A DNA stretch of 64,000 bases, taken from positions 124,001 to 188,000 of the forward strand of contig JAJFJV010000025.1 in the NCBI GenBank assembly GCA_021773635.1, written 5' to 3'. This DNA comes from Gammaproteobacteria bacterium (GTDB lineage: Bacteria; Pseudomonadota; Gammaproteobacteria; HK1). Below, in pieces: positions 18,038 to 27,507 of the stretch. The notes under the pieces were generated by a model. It worked only from the letters and a program-made list of their open reading frames with translations. It did not search any database and was not told the DNA's origin. How positions within the stretch are numbered: the first letter of the stretch is position 1; every line of letters begins with the position of its first letter. The translations under genes were made by a program, and so were the position numbers.

Positions 18038-18940
18038 TTGCCGGTGAATGAAACCTTGAACCGGCTTCCGCCGTTGGGGAGCATCCTGAAGCTGAGCCCG
18101 AGTAGCGCTTTAGTAGCGCTGCTCCTCGGTCTTGCCTGTGTCATTACCCCGGTTAAGGTGTTGGCACAGGTGCCGGTGGAGCAACGTGGTACTCCGGTGA
18201 CTGTGGACGGCAGACTGACTCTGGAAGAGCGCACCGTACGCCTTGAGCGACTCCTCAATTCACGGACCCTGGTGGAGATCGTGGAAGGTCTGGAACGTTT
18301 ACAGCGCGAGATCCAGCAGCAGCGGGGGGAACTGGAGCTTGTACAGCATACTATCGCCCAGCTGAAGAAGCGTCAGCGCGAACTCTATCTGGATGTGGAT
18401 CGGCGTTTGCAGCGTCAGGAAAGCCTGAGCACGGCGGCCCCCGCCCCGGGTGTTGCTCCGGCGGCGAGTCCCGCCAAGTCCGGGACAAGCTCCGGGAAGA
18501 CAGTGCCGGCAAATGTTCCGACCACCGGGGTGGAGGAGCAGAATGCCTATCAGCAGGCCTTTGACGAGCTTAAGGCGGGCCGTTACAAGCGGGCAATCAG
18601 CGCCTTTGATGCCTTTTTGTTGAGTTATCCCTCTGGAGACTATGCAGACAATGCGCGCTATTGGCTGGGTGAGTCACACTACGTTACTCGCCACTTCCAG
18701 GCGGCCATTGCGGCCTTCACCCAGCTGATGGAGCAGCATCCCGGCAGCCCCAAGTATGCAGGTGCCTTGTTAAAAATCGGCTTTAGCCACCACGAACTCG
18801 GCCAGAAGGCCAAGGCCAGCCAGGTGCTTAATGATCTGGTGGCCCGCTATCCCTCTTCGACCTACGCCCGTCAGGCGCGCAAGCGTCTGCAACTGATGCG
18901 TAGCGAGAGCCAGGCCGGGAAGCCCCCGAAGCAGCCCTGA
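18038..18940 (+). CDS. cpoB: Cell division coordinator CpoB (YbgF)
   Basis: A periplasmic protein of 300 residues. A signal peptide ends near ITPVKVLA, a coiled-coil trimerisation segment (about 65-130) follows, then an Ala/Pro/Ser-rich linker and three TPR units (NAYQQAFDELKAGRYKRAI onward). CpoB links Tol-Pal action to PBP1B during septation. It is the last gene of the tol-pal group. The start is uncertain: a TTG directly follows the pal stop (18038) and a GTG lies at 18044; neither has a strong ribosome site. Confidence 0.9.
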   Translation: MPVNETLNRLPPLGSILKLSPSSALVALLLGLACVITPVKVLAQVPVEQRGTPVTVDGRLTLEERTVRLERLLNSRTLVEIVEGLERLQREIQQQRGELELVQHTIAQLKKRQRELYLDVDRRLQRQESLSTAAPAPGVAPAASPAKSGTSSGKTVPANVPTTGVEEQNAYQQAFDELKAGRYKRAISAFDAFLLSYPSGDYADNARYWLGESHYVTRHFQAAIAAFTQLMEQHPGSPKYAGALLKIGFSHHELGQKAKASQVLNDLVARYPSSTYARQARKRLQLMRSESQAGKPPKQP

Positions 18941-18960
18941 CGCGCGTTCTGCATAGCACA

Positions 18961-19602
18961 GTGGCTAGCTGTCGGGTCTACGAAATATTTCTCTCGTTAC
19001 AGGGAGAATCCACTACCCAGGGTTATCCCACGGTATTCGTACGCCTCAGCGGCTGTCCGTTGCGTTGCGTCTGGTGTGATACCGCCTATGCCTTTAGCGG
19101 TGGTGAGCGTATGGAGTTGGTGGAAATACTCGCCGCCGTTGCCTCCCATAAGGTTCCTTATGTCACCGTCACCGGAGGTGAGCCACTGGCGCAAAAGGAT
19201 TGTGCCGAGCTGTTATCCCGCCTTTGCGATGAGGGCTATATTGTTTCGCTGGAGACCAGTGGTGCTTTGGATATAGCTGCGGTGGATCGGCGGGTGCAGG
19301 TGGTCATGGATCTGAAGGCGCCTGGTTCCGGCGAGGTGGCACGTAACCGTATGCATAATCTCCACTGGTTATCCCCGGATGACCAGATAAAGTTCGTAAT
19401 TGCCGATCGGGGAGACTACGAATGGGCCCGAAAGCAAGTGATGAGCCACGGGCTCGTCAATCGCTGTGGTCTGTTGTTCTCTCCGGTCTGGGGCGAATTG
19501 GCGCCAGAGCACCTTGCGGGCTGGATACTTGAGGACTGTTTGCCGGTGCGAATGCAATTGCAGCTGCACAAGCTGTTGTGGGGCGATGTGCCGGGAACCT
19601 AG
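18961..19602 (+). CDS. queE: 7-carboxy-7-deazaguanine synthase QueE
   Basis: A radical SAM enzyme of 213 residues that makes 7-carboxy-7-deazaguanine from 6-carboxytetrahydropterin in the queuosine/preQ0 pathway. The cluster-binding CX3CX2C motif is CPLRCVWC, preceded by SLQGES and followed by VTGGEPLAQ. It starts at GTG with no clear ribosome site, and the next gene queC begins directly after its stop. Its place after tol-pal is common in gammaproteobacteria. Confidence 0.93.
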   Translation: MASCRVYEIFLSLQGESTTQGYPTVFVRLSGCPLRCVWCDTAYAFSGGERMELVEILAAVASHKVPYVTVTGGEPLAQKDCAELLSRLCDEGYIVSLETSGALDIAAVDRRVQVVMDLKAPGSGEVARNRMHNLHWLSPDDQIKFVIADRGDYEWARKQVMSHGLVNRCGLLFSPVWGELAPEHLAGWILEDCLPVRMQLQLHKLLWGDVPGT

Positions 19603-20295
19603 ATGACGATGACAGACAAGGTGGTGGTACTGGTCTCCGGGGGGCTTGATTCAAGCACCTGCCTGGCCCGTGCGCGGGCGGCGGGGCATGAGTGTATCGC
19701 CCTGAGTTTTGATTATGGACAGCGCCACGGCGCGGAACTGCAGGCGGCGCGGAACATAGTGGAGGTGCTCGGGGCCAGTGAACACCGGATCATGCGCCTT
19801 GGCCTGGACCAGTTTGGCGGTTCAGCACTGACCGAGCCGGGAATGGCAGTGCCTGAGACACCCGTTGAGGGCATCCCGGTCACCTATGTGCCGGCCCGCA
19901 ATACGATATTTCTCTCTCTGGCACTGGCGTTGGCCGAGGCTGAAGCCGCGAGCGAAATATATATCGGGGTCAACGCAGTGGATTATTCAGGCTATCCCGA
20001 TTGCCGGCCAGAATTTATCGAGGCCTTTCAACGGGTGGCGGATCTGGGCACTCGCACCGGATGCCAGGGTGGCGGAGTGATGATACAGGCGCCCCTGATC
20101 GGGATGAGCAAGGCCGAGATTATCGCCGAGGGCAATCGCCTCGGGGTGGATTTTTCCCTTACCGTCTCCTGTTACCAGGCCGATGATGAGGGGCGTGCGT
20201 GTGGGCGCTGCGATGCCTGCCGGTTGCGCCGGGCGGGGTTCATGGCCGCCGGTTGCGTCGATCCAACCCGCTATCTGGAAGATTCGTCAGGATAA
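19603..20295 (+). CDS. queC: 7-cyano-7-deazaguanine synthase QueC
   Basis: A 230-residue enzyme that uses ATP and ammonia to convert 7-carboxy-7-deazaguanine to preQ0. The PP-loop is [12 protein letters not shown]. The zinc-binding cysteines are in [20 protein letters not shown]. It starts directly after the queE stop and overlaps the convergent rapZ gene by nine bases at its 3' end. Confidence 0.95.
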   Translation: MTMTDKVVVLVSGGLDSSTCLARARAAGHECIALSFDYGQRHGAELQAARNIVEVLGASEHRIMRLGLDQFGGSALTEPGMAVPETPVEGIPVTYVPARNTIFLSLALALAEAEAASEIYIGVNAVDYSGYPDCRPEFIEAFQRVADLGTRTGCQGGGVMIQAPLIGMSKAEIIAEGNRLGVDFSLTVSCYQADDEGRACGRCDACRLRRAGFMAAGCVDPTRYLEDSSG

Positions 20296-21144
20296 CTCAC
20301 GATGCCGCACCAGTACTTCCGCAGGTGCCTTCGCAAAGTGTTTTGCCAGTCGTTCCGCAAGGTAGACCGAGCGATGTTGACCGCCGGTGCAGCCAATAGC
20401 GATGGTCATATAGGCCCGGTTATCTGCTTCAAACTCGGGTAACCAGCGTTCCAGCAGGTGCTCCAGATCCCCATACATCTCCTCCACCGGCGCTTGCGCC
20501 GAGAGGAAGTTAGCCACCTCCGGGGCACGTCCTGTCAGGGGGCGAAGCTCCGGGTTCCAGTAAGGATTGGGCAGGCAGCGCACATCGAAAACCATATCGG
20601 CATCGGTGGGTATCCCGTGTTTGAAGCCGAATGACTCAAACAGTAATGAAAGGCGTTGAGTGGGGCGGCGGTCTACGCGTTGGCGCATCAGGTCCCGCAA
20701 CTGATGGAGGTTGGTTCGGGAGGTGTCGATACAGATATCGGCGCAGCGGCGGAGTGGCGTCAGTACCTCGCGCTCACGCTGGATGGCCTCGGCCAGAGAC
20801 ATCTGATCGGTGGTCAGGGGATGCTTGCGGCGGGTTTCGCTAAAACGTTTGATGAGTATGTCATCGTCTGCTTCAACGAACAGAAAGTCGCTGATTACCG
20901 ATTCTGCCCGCAGCTTCTCAATCATCTCCGGGAAGCCACGCAGGGAGGCGACAGGATTGCGGGCATCGATGCTGACTGCGGCCCGCTTGTGTACCGGTTG
21001 TTCACCCTTGCTAAGTTCCTCGGCAAAGGCAGGGAGCAGGTTTACCGGCAGATTATCAATGCAGTAATAACCGAGATCTTCCAGTGCATGCATGGCGACA
21101 CTCTTGCCCGAACCGGAGAGACCACTAACGACAATGAGCCTCAT
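20287..21144 (-). CDS. rapZ: RNase adapter protein RapZ
   Basis: A protein of 285 residues with an N-terminal P-loop ([10 protein letters not shown]) and a C-terminal domain containing [15 protein letters not shown]. In enterobacteria RapZ guides RNase E to the sRNA GlmZ and senses glucosamine-6-phosphate. Whether that sRNA circuit exists here is unknown. It follows ptsN by 33 bases. The npr gene that usually comes next is absent: the 3' end instead overlaps convergent queC. Confidence 0.95.
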   Translation of the reverse strand: MRLIVVSGLSGSGKSVAMHALEDLGYYCIDNLPVNLLPAFAEELSKGEQPVHKRAAVSIDARNPVASLRGFPEMIEKLRAESVISDFLFVEADDDILIKRFSETRRKHPLTTDQMSLAEAIQREREVLTPLRRCADICIDTSRTNLHQLRDLMRQRVDRRPTQRLSLLFESFGFKHGIPTDADMVFDVRCLPNPYWNPELRPLTGRAPEVANFLSAQAPVEEMYGDLEHLLERWLPEFEADNRAYMTIAIGCTGGQHRSVYLAERLAKHFAKAPAEVLVRHRELS

Positions 21145-21177
21145 GGCAATCTGCTTTGTGCAGAAATCAGAGTCCCC

Positions 21178-21633
21178 CTAGTTTTCGTGAGTGCTAAGTA
21201 GGCCATATATCTCCTCTGTTGATGATGATTCCCTTAGCTTCGCGCGCAGCTTGTCATCACTGAAGCGGCCCGCAAGCTCGGCCAGAATTTCCAGATGTTC
21301 GTCGGTGGAGTCTTCCGGAACCAGCAGACCAAACATCAGATCCACGGGGGCGTGGTCCAGTGCGTCAAAGTCGATGGGCCCAGCCAGTCGCATAAAGGCA
21401 CCCATGGCCTGCTTTAGTTCCGGCATGCGGGCGTGGGGGAGGGCGATACCCTCTCCCAGCCCGGTACTTCCCAGACGCTCGCGCGCCAACAAGGCATCAA
21501 AGACCTGCTGCGACCCCAGTTCAGGATCGCCCTCGGCCAGTATTCCACTAAGGGTTTCCAGGGCCTTTTTCTTGCTGTTTGCCTGCACCTGGGAGTGGGT
21601 GCGTTTCAGGGTGAGCAGTTTATCTACACGCAT
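21178..21633 (-). CDS. ptsN: Nitrogen PTS enzyme IIA (PtsN)
   Basis: A 151-residue EIIA-Ntr protein. The phosphorylated His is H67 in GIALPHARMP. It is the terminal acceptor of the PTS-Ntr chain (EI-Ntr, NPr, EIIA-Ntr), which regulates potassium transport and other processes rather than carrying sugar. Neither ptsP nor npr is in the window, so its phosphoryl donor is encoded elsewhere. It lies between hpf and rapZ, the standard arrangement. Confidence 0.95.
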   Translation of the reverse strand: MRVDKLLTLKRTHSQVQANSKKKALETLSGILAEGDPELGSQQVFDALLARERLGSTGLGEGIALPHARMPELKQAMGAFMRLAGPIDFDALDHAPVDLMFGLLVPEDSTDEHLEILAELAGRFSDDKLRAKLRESSSTEEIYGLLSTHEN

Positions 21634-21661
21634 GTTCTGATTCGTTTTCCGGAGCCGTCAG

Positions 21662-21988
21662 TCAGACCGCGCTCTGCCCTTTGAGGTTGTCATCCGTGCG
21701 GTGATGGTCCTTGCGTTTTTCCTTGTGTCGCCGTACCTGCCGGTCGAGCTTGTTGGCAAGGGCGTCAATGGCGGCATACATATCTTCCGCCGTTGCCTCG
21801 GCGAACAGCTTGCCGCCAGCGACGTGAACCGTAGCTTCGGCCTTCTGGCGCAACTTTTCCACCGAGAGTACGACATGGGTATTGCTGACTTTGTCGAAGT
21901 GACGTTCTAACCGGGAGAGTTTATTGCCCACGTAGTCCTTGAGGGCCGGGGTAACATCCACATGTTGTCCAGTGAGATCTATATGCAT
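21662..21988 (-). CDS. hpf: Ribosome hibernation promoting factor (short HPF)
   Basis: A 108-residue protein beginning MHIDLTGQHVDVTPALKDYV, typical of the YhbH/HPF family, which binds the 30S decoding region and stabilises inactive ribosomes in stationary phase. It lacks the long C-terminal dimerisation domain of long HPF. The ATG at 21988 has AGGAG seven bases upstream. It lies directly downstream of rpoN, as in most gammaproteobacteria. Confidence 0.95.
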   Translation of the reverse strand: MHIDLTGQHVDVTPALKDYVGNKLSRLERHFDKVSNTHVVLSVEKLRQKAEATVHVAGGKLFAEATAEDMYAAIDALANKLDRQVRRHKEKRKDHHRTDDNLKGQSAV

Positions 21989-22043
21989 TTGTTAACTCCT
22001 GTCTTTGGTATTTCGGGTTCGGCACCAGGGCCGAAACAATCGT

Positions 22044-23483
22044 TTACATCAGTTGTTTGCGTTCGCTTGACGAGGGAATCGTTAGCGCATCACGATATTT
22101 TGCTACGGTCCGGCGAGCGACATTGATGCCTTGCTCTACGAGAATTGCCGCGAGCTTGTTGTCGCTCAGAGGCTTGCGAGGGTTTTCGGCCTCGATAAGT
22201 TTTATAAGCAGGGCACGAATGGCGGTGGACGAACACTCACCCCCTGCCTGGGTAGAGACGTGGCTGGAAAAGAAATATTTGAGCTCAAAAATCCCCCGTG
22301 GGGTGTGCATGTACTTGTGCGAGGTAACCCGCGAGATGGTGGACTCGTGCATTTCCACGGCCTCGGCAACGTCATGCAGGACCATGGCCTTCATGGCCTC
22401 GGGACCATACTCGAAAAAGGCCTGTTGACGCTCGACAATACAGCGAGCCACCTTGAGCAGGGTATCGCTGCGGCTTTGCAGGCTTTTGATAAACCAGCGC
22501 GCCTCCTGTAGATGGGTCTTGAGACAGGTATTGTCGCGGCTATTGTCGGCACGGCGGACCATGCTGGCGTACTGGGCATTGACCCGGATGCGCGGCAATA
22601 TCTCGGTGTTCAGCGTCACCCGCCAGGCCCCTTTAACTTTCCGAACCAGCACGTCCGGTACGATATATTCGGGAGGAGTGGCGTGGTTGACCGAGCCCGG
22701 GCGTGGTTGCAGGGTCTGAATATATTGCACCAGTTCCTGTAATTCGTTCTCACCCAGCTTCATGTGGCGCATGAGTCGGGCATAGTCCTTGGAGGCCAGT
22801 AGCTCGAGGTGCTCCGAGACCAGCCTGATGGCTTGCTCGCGCCACGGGGTACCCACGGGGGCCTGTTGCAACTGTAATAGCAGACACTCGCGCAGATCCC
22901 GGGCCCCGACCCCCAGCGGATCAAAGTTCTGCACCTGATGGAGTACGGCCTCGATATCCTCCAGCTCAAGATCGGCTTGTGCCGGTTGGATAATTTCCAG
23001 GATCTCTTCGGGCGAGATACTGAGATAGCCATCGTCGTCAATGGCGTCAATGATGGTTTCGGCGATTACCCGGTCGTTGTCGCTGAAGTGGGAAAACTCC
23101 ATCTGCCAATACAGGTGTTCGCGCAGCCCCTCTTCATGATGCCCCTGATTTTCGAACTCCATGCTGGTATGGCTGTTGCTGGCGGGGGCCGCTGCGGGGC
23201 TGCTGTCATAGACATCCTCCCAGTTGCTGTCAGTGGGCAGCTCTTTGGGAATATCCGTGGGTTGCACATCCTCTTCAGCGTGCAAGCCATTCGGTTCGTC
23301 AGTGGTGCTCGCTTCACTCTCGGCTTCATCTTCCGACAATTCCAGCATCAGGTTGGAGTCGAGGGCCTGCTGGATCTCCATACGCAGATCCAGGGTGGAT
23401 AGCTGCAGTAGGCGGATGGCCTGTTGCAACTGTGGCGTCATGGCCAGCTGTTGCCCGAGGCGTAATTGAAGAGTGGGTTTCAC
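22044..23483 (-). CDS. rpoN: RNA polymerase sigma-54 factor RpoN
   Basis: A protein of 479 residues. The N-terminal region is Gln/Leu-rich ([20 protein letters not shown]), then an acidic linker, the core-binding domain, and the C-terminal DNA-binding region with the RpoN box ARRTVAKYR, which reads the -24 promoter element. Translation starts at GTG. Its likely targets include the glnA promoter at 37675-37690, with NtrC (40875-42272) as the activator. Confidence 0.97.
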   Translation of the reverse strand: MKPTLQLRLGQQLAMTPQLQQAIRLLQLSTLDLRMEIQQALDSNLMLELSEDEAESEASTTDEPNGLHAEEDVQPTDIPKELPTDSNWEDVYDSSPAAAPASNSHTSMEFENQGHHEEGLREHLYWQMEFSHFSDNDRVIAETIIDAIDDDGYLSISPEEILEIIQPAQADLELEDIEAVLHQVQNFDPLGVGARDLRECLLLQLQQAPVGTPWREQAIRLVSEHLELLASKDYARLMRHMKLGENELQELVQYIQTLQPRPGSVNHATPPEYIVPDVLVRKVKGAWRVTLNTEILPRIRVNAQYASMVRRADNSRDNTCLKTHLQEARWFIKSLQSRSDTLLKVARCIVERQQAFFEYGPEAMKAMVLHDVAEAVEMHESTISRVTSHKYMHTPRGIFELKYFFSSHVSTQAGGECSSTAIRALLIKLIEAENPRKPLSDNKLAAILVEQGINVARRTVAKYRDALTIPSSSERKQLM

Positions 23484-23558
23484 TATAAGCGTTTTGTCGT
23501 TGGGACTAACTGAATTCTAGTCCAGTGGTGGAGGTGAATAAACCAGATATCCATGATT

Positions 23559-24284
23559 TTAGAGCTTGAAATCCTGTCCCAGGTAGACCTCTCGTACCCG
23601 TTTGTCGCAGGAAATGGCCTCCGGTGGCCCCTGACAAAGAATATGACCTTCGTTAACGATGTAGGCGCGGTTACAAATGCTCAGGGTTTCCCGGACGTTA
23701 TGGTCGGTGATGAGCACGCCGATGCCACGATCGCTGAGGTAGTGGATGATGCGCTGGATGTCCAATACGGAAATGGGGTCGACACCGGCGAAAGGTTCAT
23801 CCAGCAATATAAAGCGGGGTTCCGATGCCAGCGCCCGGGCGATTTCCACCCGTCGCCGTTCACCACCAGAGAGATTGCTGCCTAGATTATCGCGGATATG
23901 GCGAATGTGCAGTTCTCGTAGCAGGTTTTCCAGTCGGCGCATGCGCTGTTGGCGCGAGAGATCCGGGCGGGTTTCCAGTATGGCAAGGATATTTTCACTG
24001 ACCGTCAGCTTGCGGAAAACCGAGGGTTCCTGGGGCAGATAACCCAGACCTGCACGGGCCCGGACGTGCATCGGGGTGTGAGTCAGGTCGCGCTGATTGA
24101 GGCGAACGCTACCCTGATCGCAGGGGACCAGCCCGACGATCATGTAGAAACTGGTGGTCTTTCCCGCACCATTGGGCCCTAGCAAGCCCACAATTTCGCC
24201 ACTTTGTACGCTCAGGCTGACATCGTTGACCACGGTGCGCGACTGATAGCGCTTGCCCAGATGCTGGGCCGCGAGAATACTCAC
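23559..24284 (-). CDS. lptB: LPS export ABC transporter ATPase LptB
   Basis: An ATPase of 241 residues. Walker A is GPNGAGKTT, the signature is [15 protein letters not shown] and Walker B is [12 protein letters not shown]. It powers extraction of lipopolysaccharide from the inner membrane with LptFG (not in this window) and transfer to LptC and LptA. It follows lptA and precedes rpoN on the same strand. Confidence 0.97.
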   Translation of the reverse strand: MSILAAQHLGKRYQSRTVVNDVSLSVQSGEIVGLLGPNGAGKTTSFYMIVGLVPCDQGSVRLNQRDLTHTPMHVRARAGLGYLPQEPSVFRKLTVSENILAILETRPDLSRQQRMRRLENLLRELHIRHIRDNLGSNLSGGERRRVEIARALASEPRFILLDEPFAGVDPISVLDIQRIIHYLSDRGIGVLITDHNVRETLSICNRAYIVNEGHILCQGPPEAISCDKRVREVYLGQDFKL

Positions 24285-24318
24285 GGATGGATCTGCTTGG
24301 AGATACTCGGGTCGCGGC

Positions 24319-24852
24319 TCACGGGCGTTTCTTGTTTTTCGGGTTAATGGTGATCTGGACCCTTGATTTGGGTGCTTGCCCCGCCTTTTGGTTGGGGCGT
24401 GATTCGGCCTTTACCTTGCCGTGAAATGTGTCGTACTCGATGCGATCGGCGCGAATCGTGTCGCTTCCCTGGGAGGCCTTGGCACGATCGATAAGGATCA
24501 TCAGATCCTTGTTGGCATAATATTCGATACGTCGGGCCTCGGCACGCTGAAACTCCTTCTTGCCATCGGGGCGCTGGCGAAAGCGGGCCGGACGACCTAT
24601 GGAGATGAGCTTGATGAGTTCATTTTGGTCATCGAAGTACATTTTGACCGTATCTCCGCTGATGCGGATGCTGCCCTGGGTGATGATGGCCTTGCCGCGA
24701 TAAACAGTCAGCCGTTTGCGATCGTCGGCATCCACCCGATCGGCCTCGATGTTAATCGGCTGTTCACTATCGGAAGTGAGCGCGTGTAGTGGGCCGTGCC
24801 ATAGCAGACCGAGCAGGATGGCAGTGGCGAGGGCGGCGAGGTTATTTTTCAT
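24319..24852 (-). CDS. lptA: LPS transport periplasmic protein LptA
   Basis: A 177-residue periplasmic protein with a signal peptide ([18 protein letters not shown]...HA) and an OstA-type beta-jellyroll ([21 protein letters not shown] onward). It forms the LPS bridge between LptC and LptD. The frame stays open back to 25062, but that part overlaps lptC and is not signal-like. The ATG at 24852 starts the signal peptide. It overlaps the lptC end by 11 bases. Confidence 0.93.
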   Translation of the reverse strand: MKNNLAALATAILLGLLWHGPLHALTSDSEQPINIEADRVDADDRKRLTVYRGKAIITQGSIRISGDTVKMYFDDQNELIKLISIGRPARFRQRPDGKKEFQRAEARRIEYYANKDLMILIDRAKASQGSDTIRADRIEYDTFHGKVKAESRPNQKAGQAPKSRVQITINPKNKKRP

Positions 24853-25396
24853 AGCGGGTATGGACCTTGGACAAGAGTTCAACCCGGCCACGTTCCAGGT
24901 AAGCGCGCATTCCAATACCCCGGGTCTCGGTGGTGGGGGTGCGGATGACCACGGCCTTGTCGGTTTCACCGTAGTCGGAATCCGGGAGTACCCGGAGATC
25001 CCGGGTCTCAATATCGAGACGATGACTGTCGGCCGTCTCTTCGCGCCAGATCCTGACCGCACCGAGCAACAGAATCACCTTGCCATCACCATTGATCCAG
25101 CCGCGTTCCGAGCGCACGTACCACGGCGGTTTCTCCGGGTGGTGGAGTACGATGTAAGGCTGTTCCAGTTCATTGCTGTCGGTGTCCGGATAGTGAGCCA
25201 GGTGTTTGGCCTGCAGGGTTCGCTTCGGCGTTCCCCGGTTATCCATGGTGATGCTCTCGAAGTCTTGCATAAAAAAGTCCGCGGCATGTCGCTCGCCCGG
25301 AATATCTGCTTTTTCAGGTGTAGCCAGTTGCCGCTGTAGCCAGCCGGTTGCGGCGACGACTCCAAGGAGTAACACGTAGGGTAGCCAGCGTCTCAT
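24842..25396 (-). CDS. lptC: LPS export protein LptC
   Basis: A bitopic inner membrane protein of 184 residues. One N-terminal helix (about 5-21) is followed by a periplasmic jellyroll that receives LPS from LptBFG and passes it to LptA. Sequence conservation is modest, as usual for LptC, and the call rests on length, topology and position between kdsD and lptA. The kdsC gene normally found between kdsD and lptC is missing; only 12 bases separate the two. Confidence 0.9.
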   Translation of the reverse strand: MRRWLPYVLLLGVVAATGWLQRQLATPEKADIPGERHAADFFMQDFESITMDNRGTPKRTLQAKHLAHYPDTDSNELEQPYIVLHHPEKPPWYVRSERGWINGDGKVILLLGAVRIWREETADSHRLDIETRDLRVLPDSDYGETDKAVVIRTPTTETRGIGMRAYLERGRVELLSKVHTRYEK

Positions 25397-25408
25397 GGCT
25401 ACGGTTTG

Positions 25409-26380
25409 TTACAGGACTCCTGCGCGCAGCAGATCGTGCATGTTGAGCGCACCCACCAAATGTTTTTCGCCGTCCACTACCAACAGGGCATTGATTTTCT
25501 TGTCCTCCATCAGCTGCAGTGCCTCGGCTGCGAGGCAGTCGGTCCCGATGGTGATGCAATCGGGCGTCATCAGTTCACCCATATTGGCCCGATGTATATC
25601 CACCTGCTGATCGAGGGAACGTCGCAAGTCACCATCGGTAAATATCCCGATGACCCGATCCTGCGAATCAACCACCCCGGCGATGCCCAGACGTTTGCGG
25701 CTGATTTCCACCAATGCTTCACTCAACACGGTGTCCTCACTGACCCGGGGTATGTCCGGGCCGGTATGCATGACATCGCTAATATGCAGCAATAGCCGGC
25801 GCCCGAGGCGCCCACCCGGATGGGCACGGGCGAAGTCCTCGGGACTAAAGCCCCGGGCTTCAAGCAGGGCAACGGCCAGGGCATCTCCCATGGCCATGGC
25901 GACTGTGGTGCTCGCCGTGGGGGCAAGCCCCAGCGAACAGGCCTCATCATCGACACTGACATCGAGGGCAATATCGGCCATGCGGGCGAGTTGTGAATCA
26001 GGTTTTCCGGTGAGGGCGATGAGTGTTAGCCCGAGGCGTTTTATCGCCGGCAGAATGGCGAGTAGTTCCTGGGTGCTGCCGGAGTTGGAGATGGCAAGTA
26101 CTGTATCCCCGGGTAGCAGCATGCCGAGATCGCCGTGACTGGCCTCGCCGGCATGCACAAAAAAGGCGGGGGTTCCCACGCTGGCCAGGGTGGCGGCAAT
26201 CTTGCGGCATACGTGGCCGGATTTTCCTACCCCGGTGACCACGACTCTTCCCTTGCAGGCCAGCATTTCCCGGCAGGCCTGGGCAAATTGTTTATCGAGT
26301 CGTTGCACCAGCGCCGACAGGGCATTGGCCTCGGTTTCCAGCACGGCGGCGCCGAGCTTTATATAAGCGGCATCATTCAT
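25409..26380 (-). CDS. kdsD: D-arabinose 5-phosphate isomerase KdsD
   Basis: An enzyme of 323 residues that interconverts ribulose 5-phosphate and arabinose 5-phosphate, the first step of Kdo synthesis. The SIS domain (about 30-180) contains VTGVGKSGHVCRK, HAGEASHGDLGM and ISNSGSTQE. Two CBS domains follow (ISDVMHTG..., GELMTPDC...). The ATG at 26380 gives the length and N-terminus of known KdsD proteins. An open frame reaches back to 26473, into the yrbG 3' end, and is less likely. Confidence 0.95.
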   Translation of the reverse strand: MNDAAYIKLGAAVLETEANALSALVQRLDKQFAQACREMLACKGRVVVTGVGKSGHVCRKIAATLASVGTPAFFVHAGEASHGDLGMLLPGDTVLAISNSGSTQELLAILPAIKRLGLTLIALTGKPDSQLARMADIALDVSVDDEACSLGLAPTASTTVAMAMGDALAVALLEARGFSPEDFARAHPGGRLGRRLLLHISDVMHTGPDIPRVSEDTVLSEALVEISRKRLGIAGVVDSQDRVIGIFTDGDLRRSLDQQVDIHRANMGELMTPDCITIGTDCLAAEALQLMEDKKINALLVVDGEKHLVGALNMHDLLRAGVL

Positions 26381-26432
26381 GTCGGGCAGTGGTCTGTGAG
26401 CCAGTTCATAATTTGTCGCAAGTGTAACCGGT

Positions 26433-27401
26433 TCACAGGCTGCCGACATAAAGCCAGCCCTGATAAAGCACAAAGCTCAGCAGCAGTAGCCCACCCTCCC
26501 AGCGCACGATCCGTCCCGGGCCGCGAAACCCGTAGGCCATGATAAAAAGGGCGATGCTAAGGAGCACCATTACCGGAAAATCACGCTGGGTTATCTCGGC
26601 CGCCAGTGGGCCGGGAGCCAGGATTCCGGGCAGTGCGAGCACCGGTAACAGGTTGAACATATTGGAGCCGATGATATTGCCGATGGCGATATCATGTTCC
26701 TTCTTGCAGGCGCTCATCACCGAAGTGGCCAGCTCCGGCAGGCTGGTGCCGATGGCGATGACCGTGAGGCCAATAACCAGGTCGCTGATGCCAAGTGCCT
26801 GGGCTATTTCTACCCCACCCCATACAATGATGCGGGCACCAATGAGCAGCAGGACCAGCCCCGCAAGCAGCCATAGCAGTGCCTTTCCGCTGGAAAGGGT
26901 GGTGGGGATTTCATCGCGGAATTCGTCGTCTAGGGGATCTTGTTGATGTCGATTGTTGAGCCCGATCATGACCACTGCGCCTAGCAGCAGTAACGCGGCA
27001 GCGAGTAGCAGGCTGCCGTCCAGGCGTCCCAGTTCATTGTCGTGCAGGAGCCACCAGGCCAGCAGCATGACCGCGAACATCAAGGGATATTCCCGTTTCA
27101 GGCTGCGGGAGTTGACCATTAGCGGCGTGATCAATGCGCTGACACCCAGGACCAGGGCAATATTGGCAATATTCGAGCCGAGTGCATTGCCAATGGCAAG
27201 TTCGGGGTTGCCTTTCCACGCGGCCATGCCCGAAACGAATAACTCGGGTGCAGAGGTACCAAAGCCGACAATGGTCAGGCCGATGACCAGTGGGGGCAGG
27301 CCGCTGTTGCGGGCGGTGGCGGCGGCCCCGGTAACGAAGCGCTCGGAGCCCCACACCAGGAGGCCGATGCCGGTTCCAATGGCGAGTAGGTGAATAAGCA
27401 T
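26433..27401 (-). CDS. yrbG: Calcium/sodium antiporter family protein YrbG
   Basis: A 322-residue membrane protein with about ten helices and two inverted homologous halves. Each half carries the alpha-repeat motif of the CaCA superfamily (VIGLTIVGFGTSAPELFVS and VIGLTVIAIGTSLPELATS). It is predicted to exchange cations across the inner membrane; ion specificity is not shown. It is the first gene of the yrbG-kdsD-lptCAB-rpoN series. Confidence 0.93.
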   Translation of the reverse strand: MLIHLLAIGTGIGLLVWGSERFVTGAAATARNSGLPPLVIGLTIVGFGTSAPELFVSGMAAWKGNPELAIGNALGSNIANIALVLGVSALITPLMVNSRSLKREYPLMFAVMLLAWWLLHDNELGRLDGSLLLAAALLLLGAVVMIGLNNRHQQDPLDDEFRDEIPTTLSSGKALLWLLAGLVLLLIGARIIVWGGVEIAQALGISDLVIGLTVIAIGTSLPELATSVMSACKKEHDIAIGNIIGSNMFNLLPVLALPGILAPGPLAAEITQRDFPVMVLLSIALFIMAYGFRGPGRIVRWEGGLLLLSFVLYQGWLYVGSL

Positions 27402-27507
27402 GAGTCAGGCAGTCTATGGAAAGGTTGTGGATAGTAGCGAAAATGCCCGCGGGCGAATATAGGCGGCCATCAGCAGTGGCCAGAAATACGGGGTTCAGGA
27501 AGAAAAA

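Noticed and set aside
26381-26473. An extended KdsD start at 26473 or 26449
   Set aside because: It overlaps the yrbG 3' end and makes the protein longer than known KdsD; the ATG at 26380 gives the family N-terminus.
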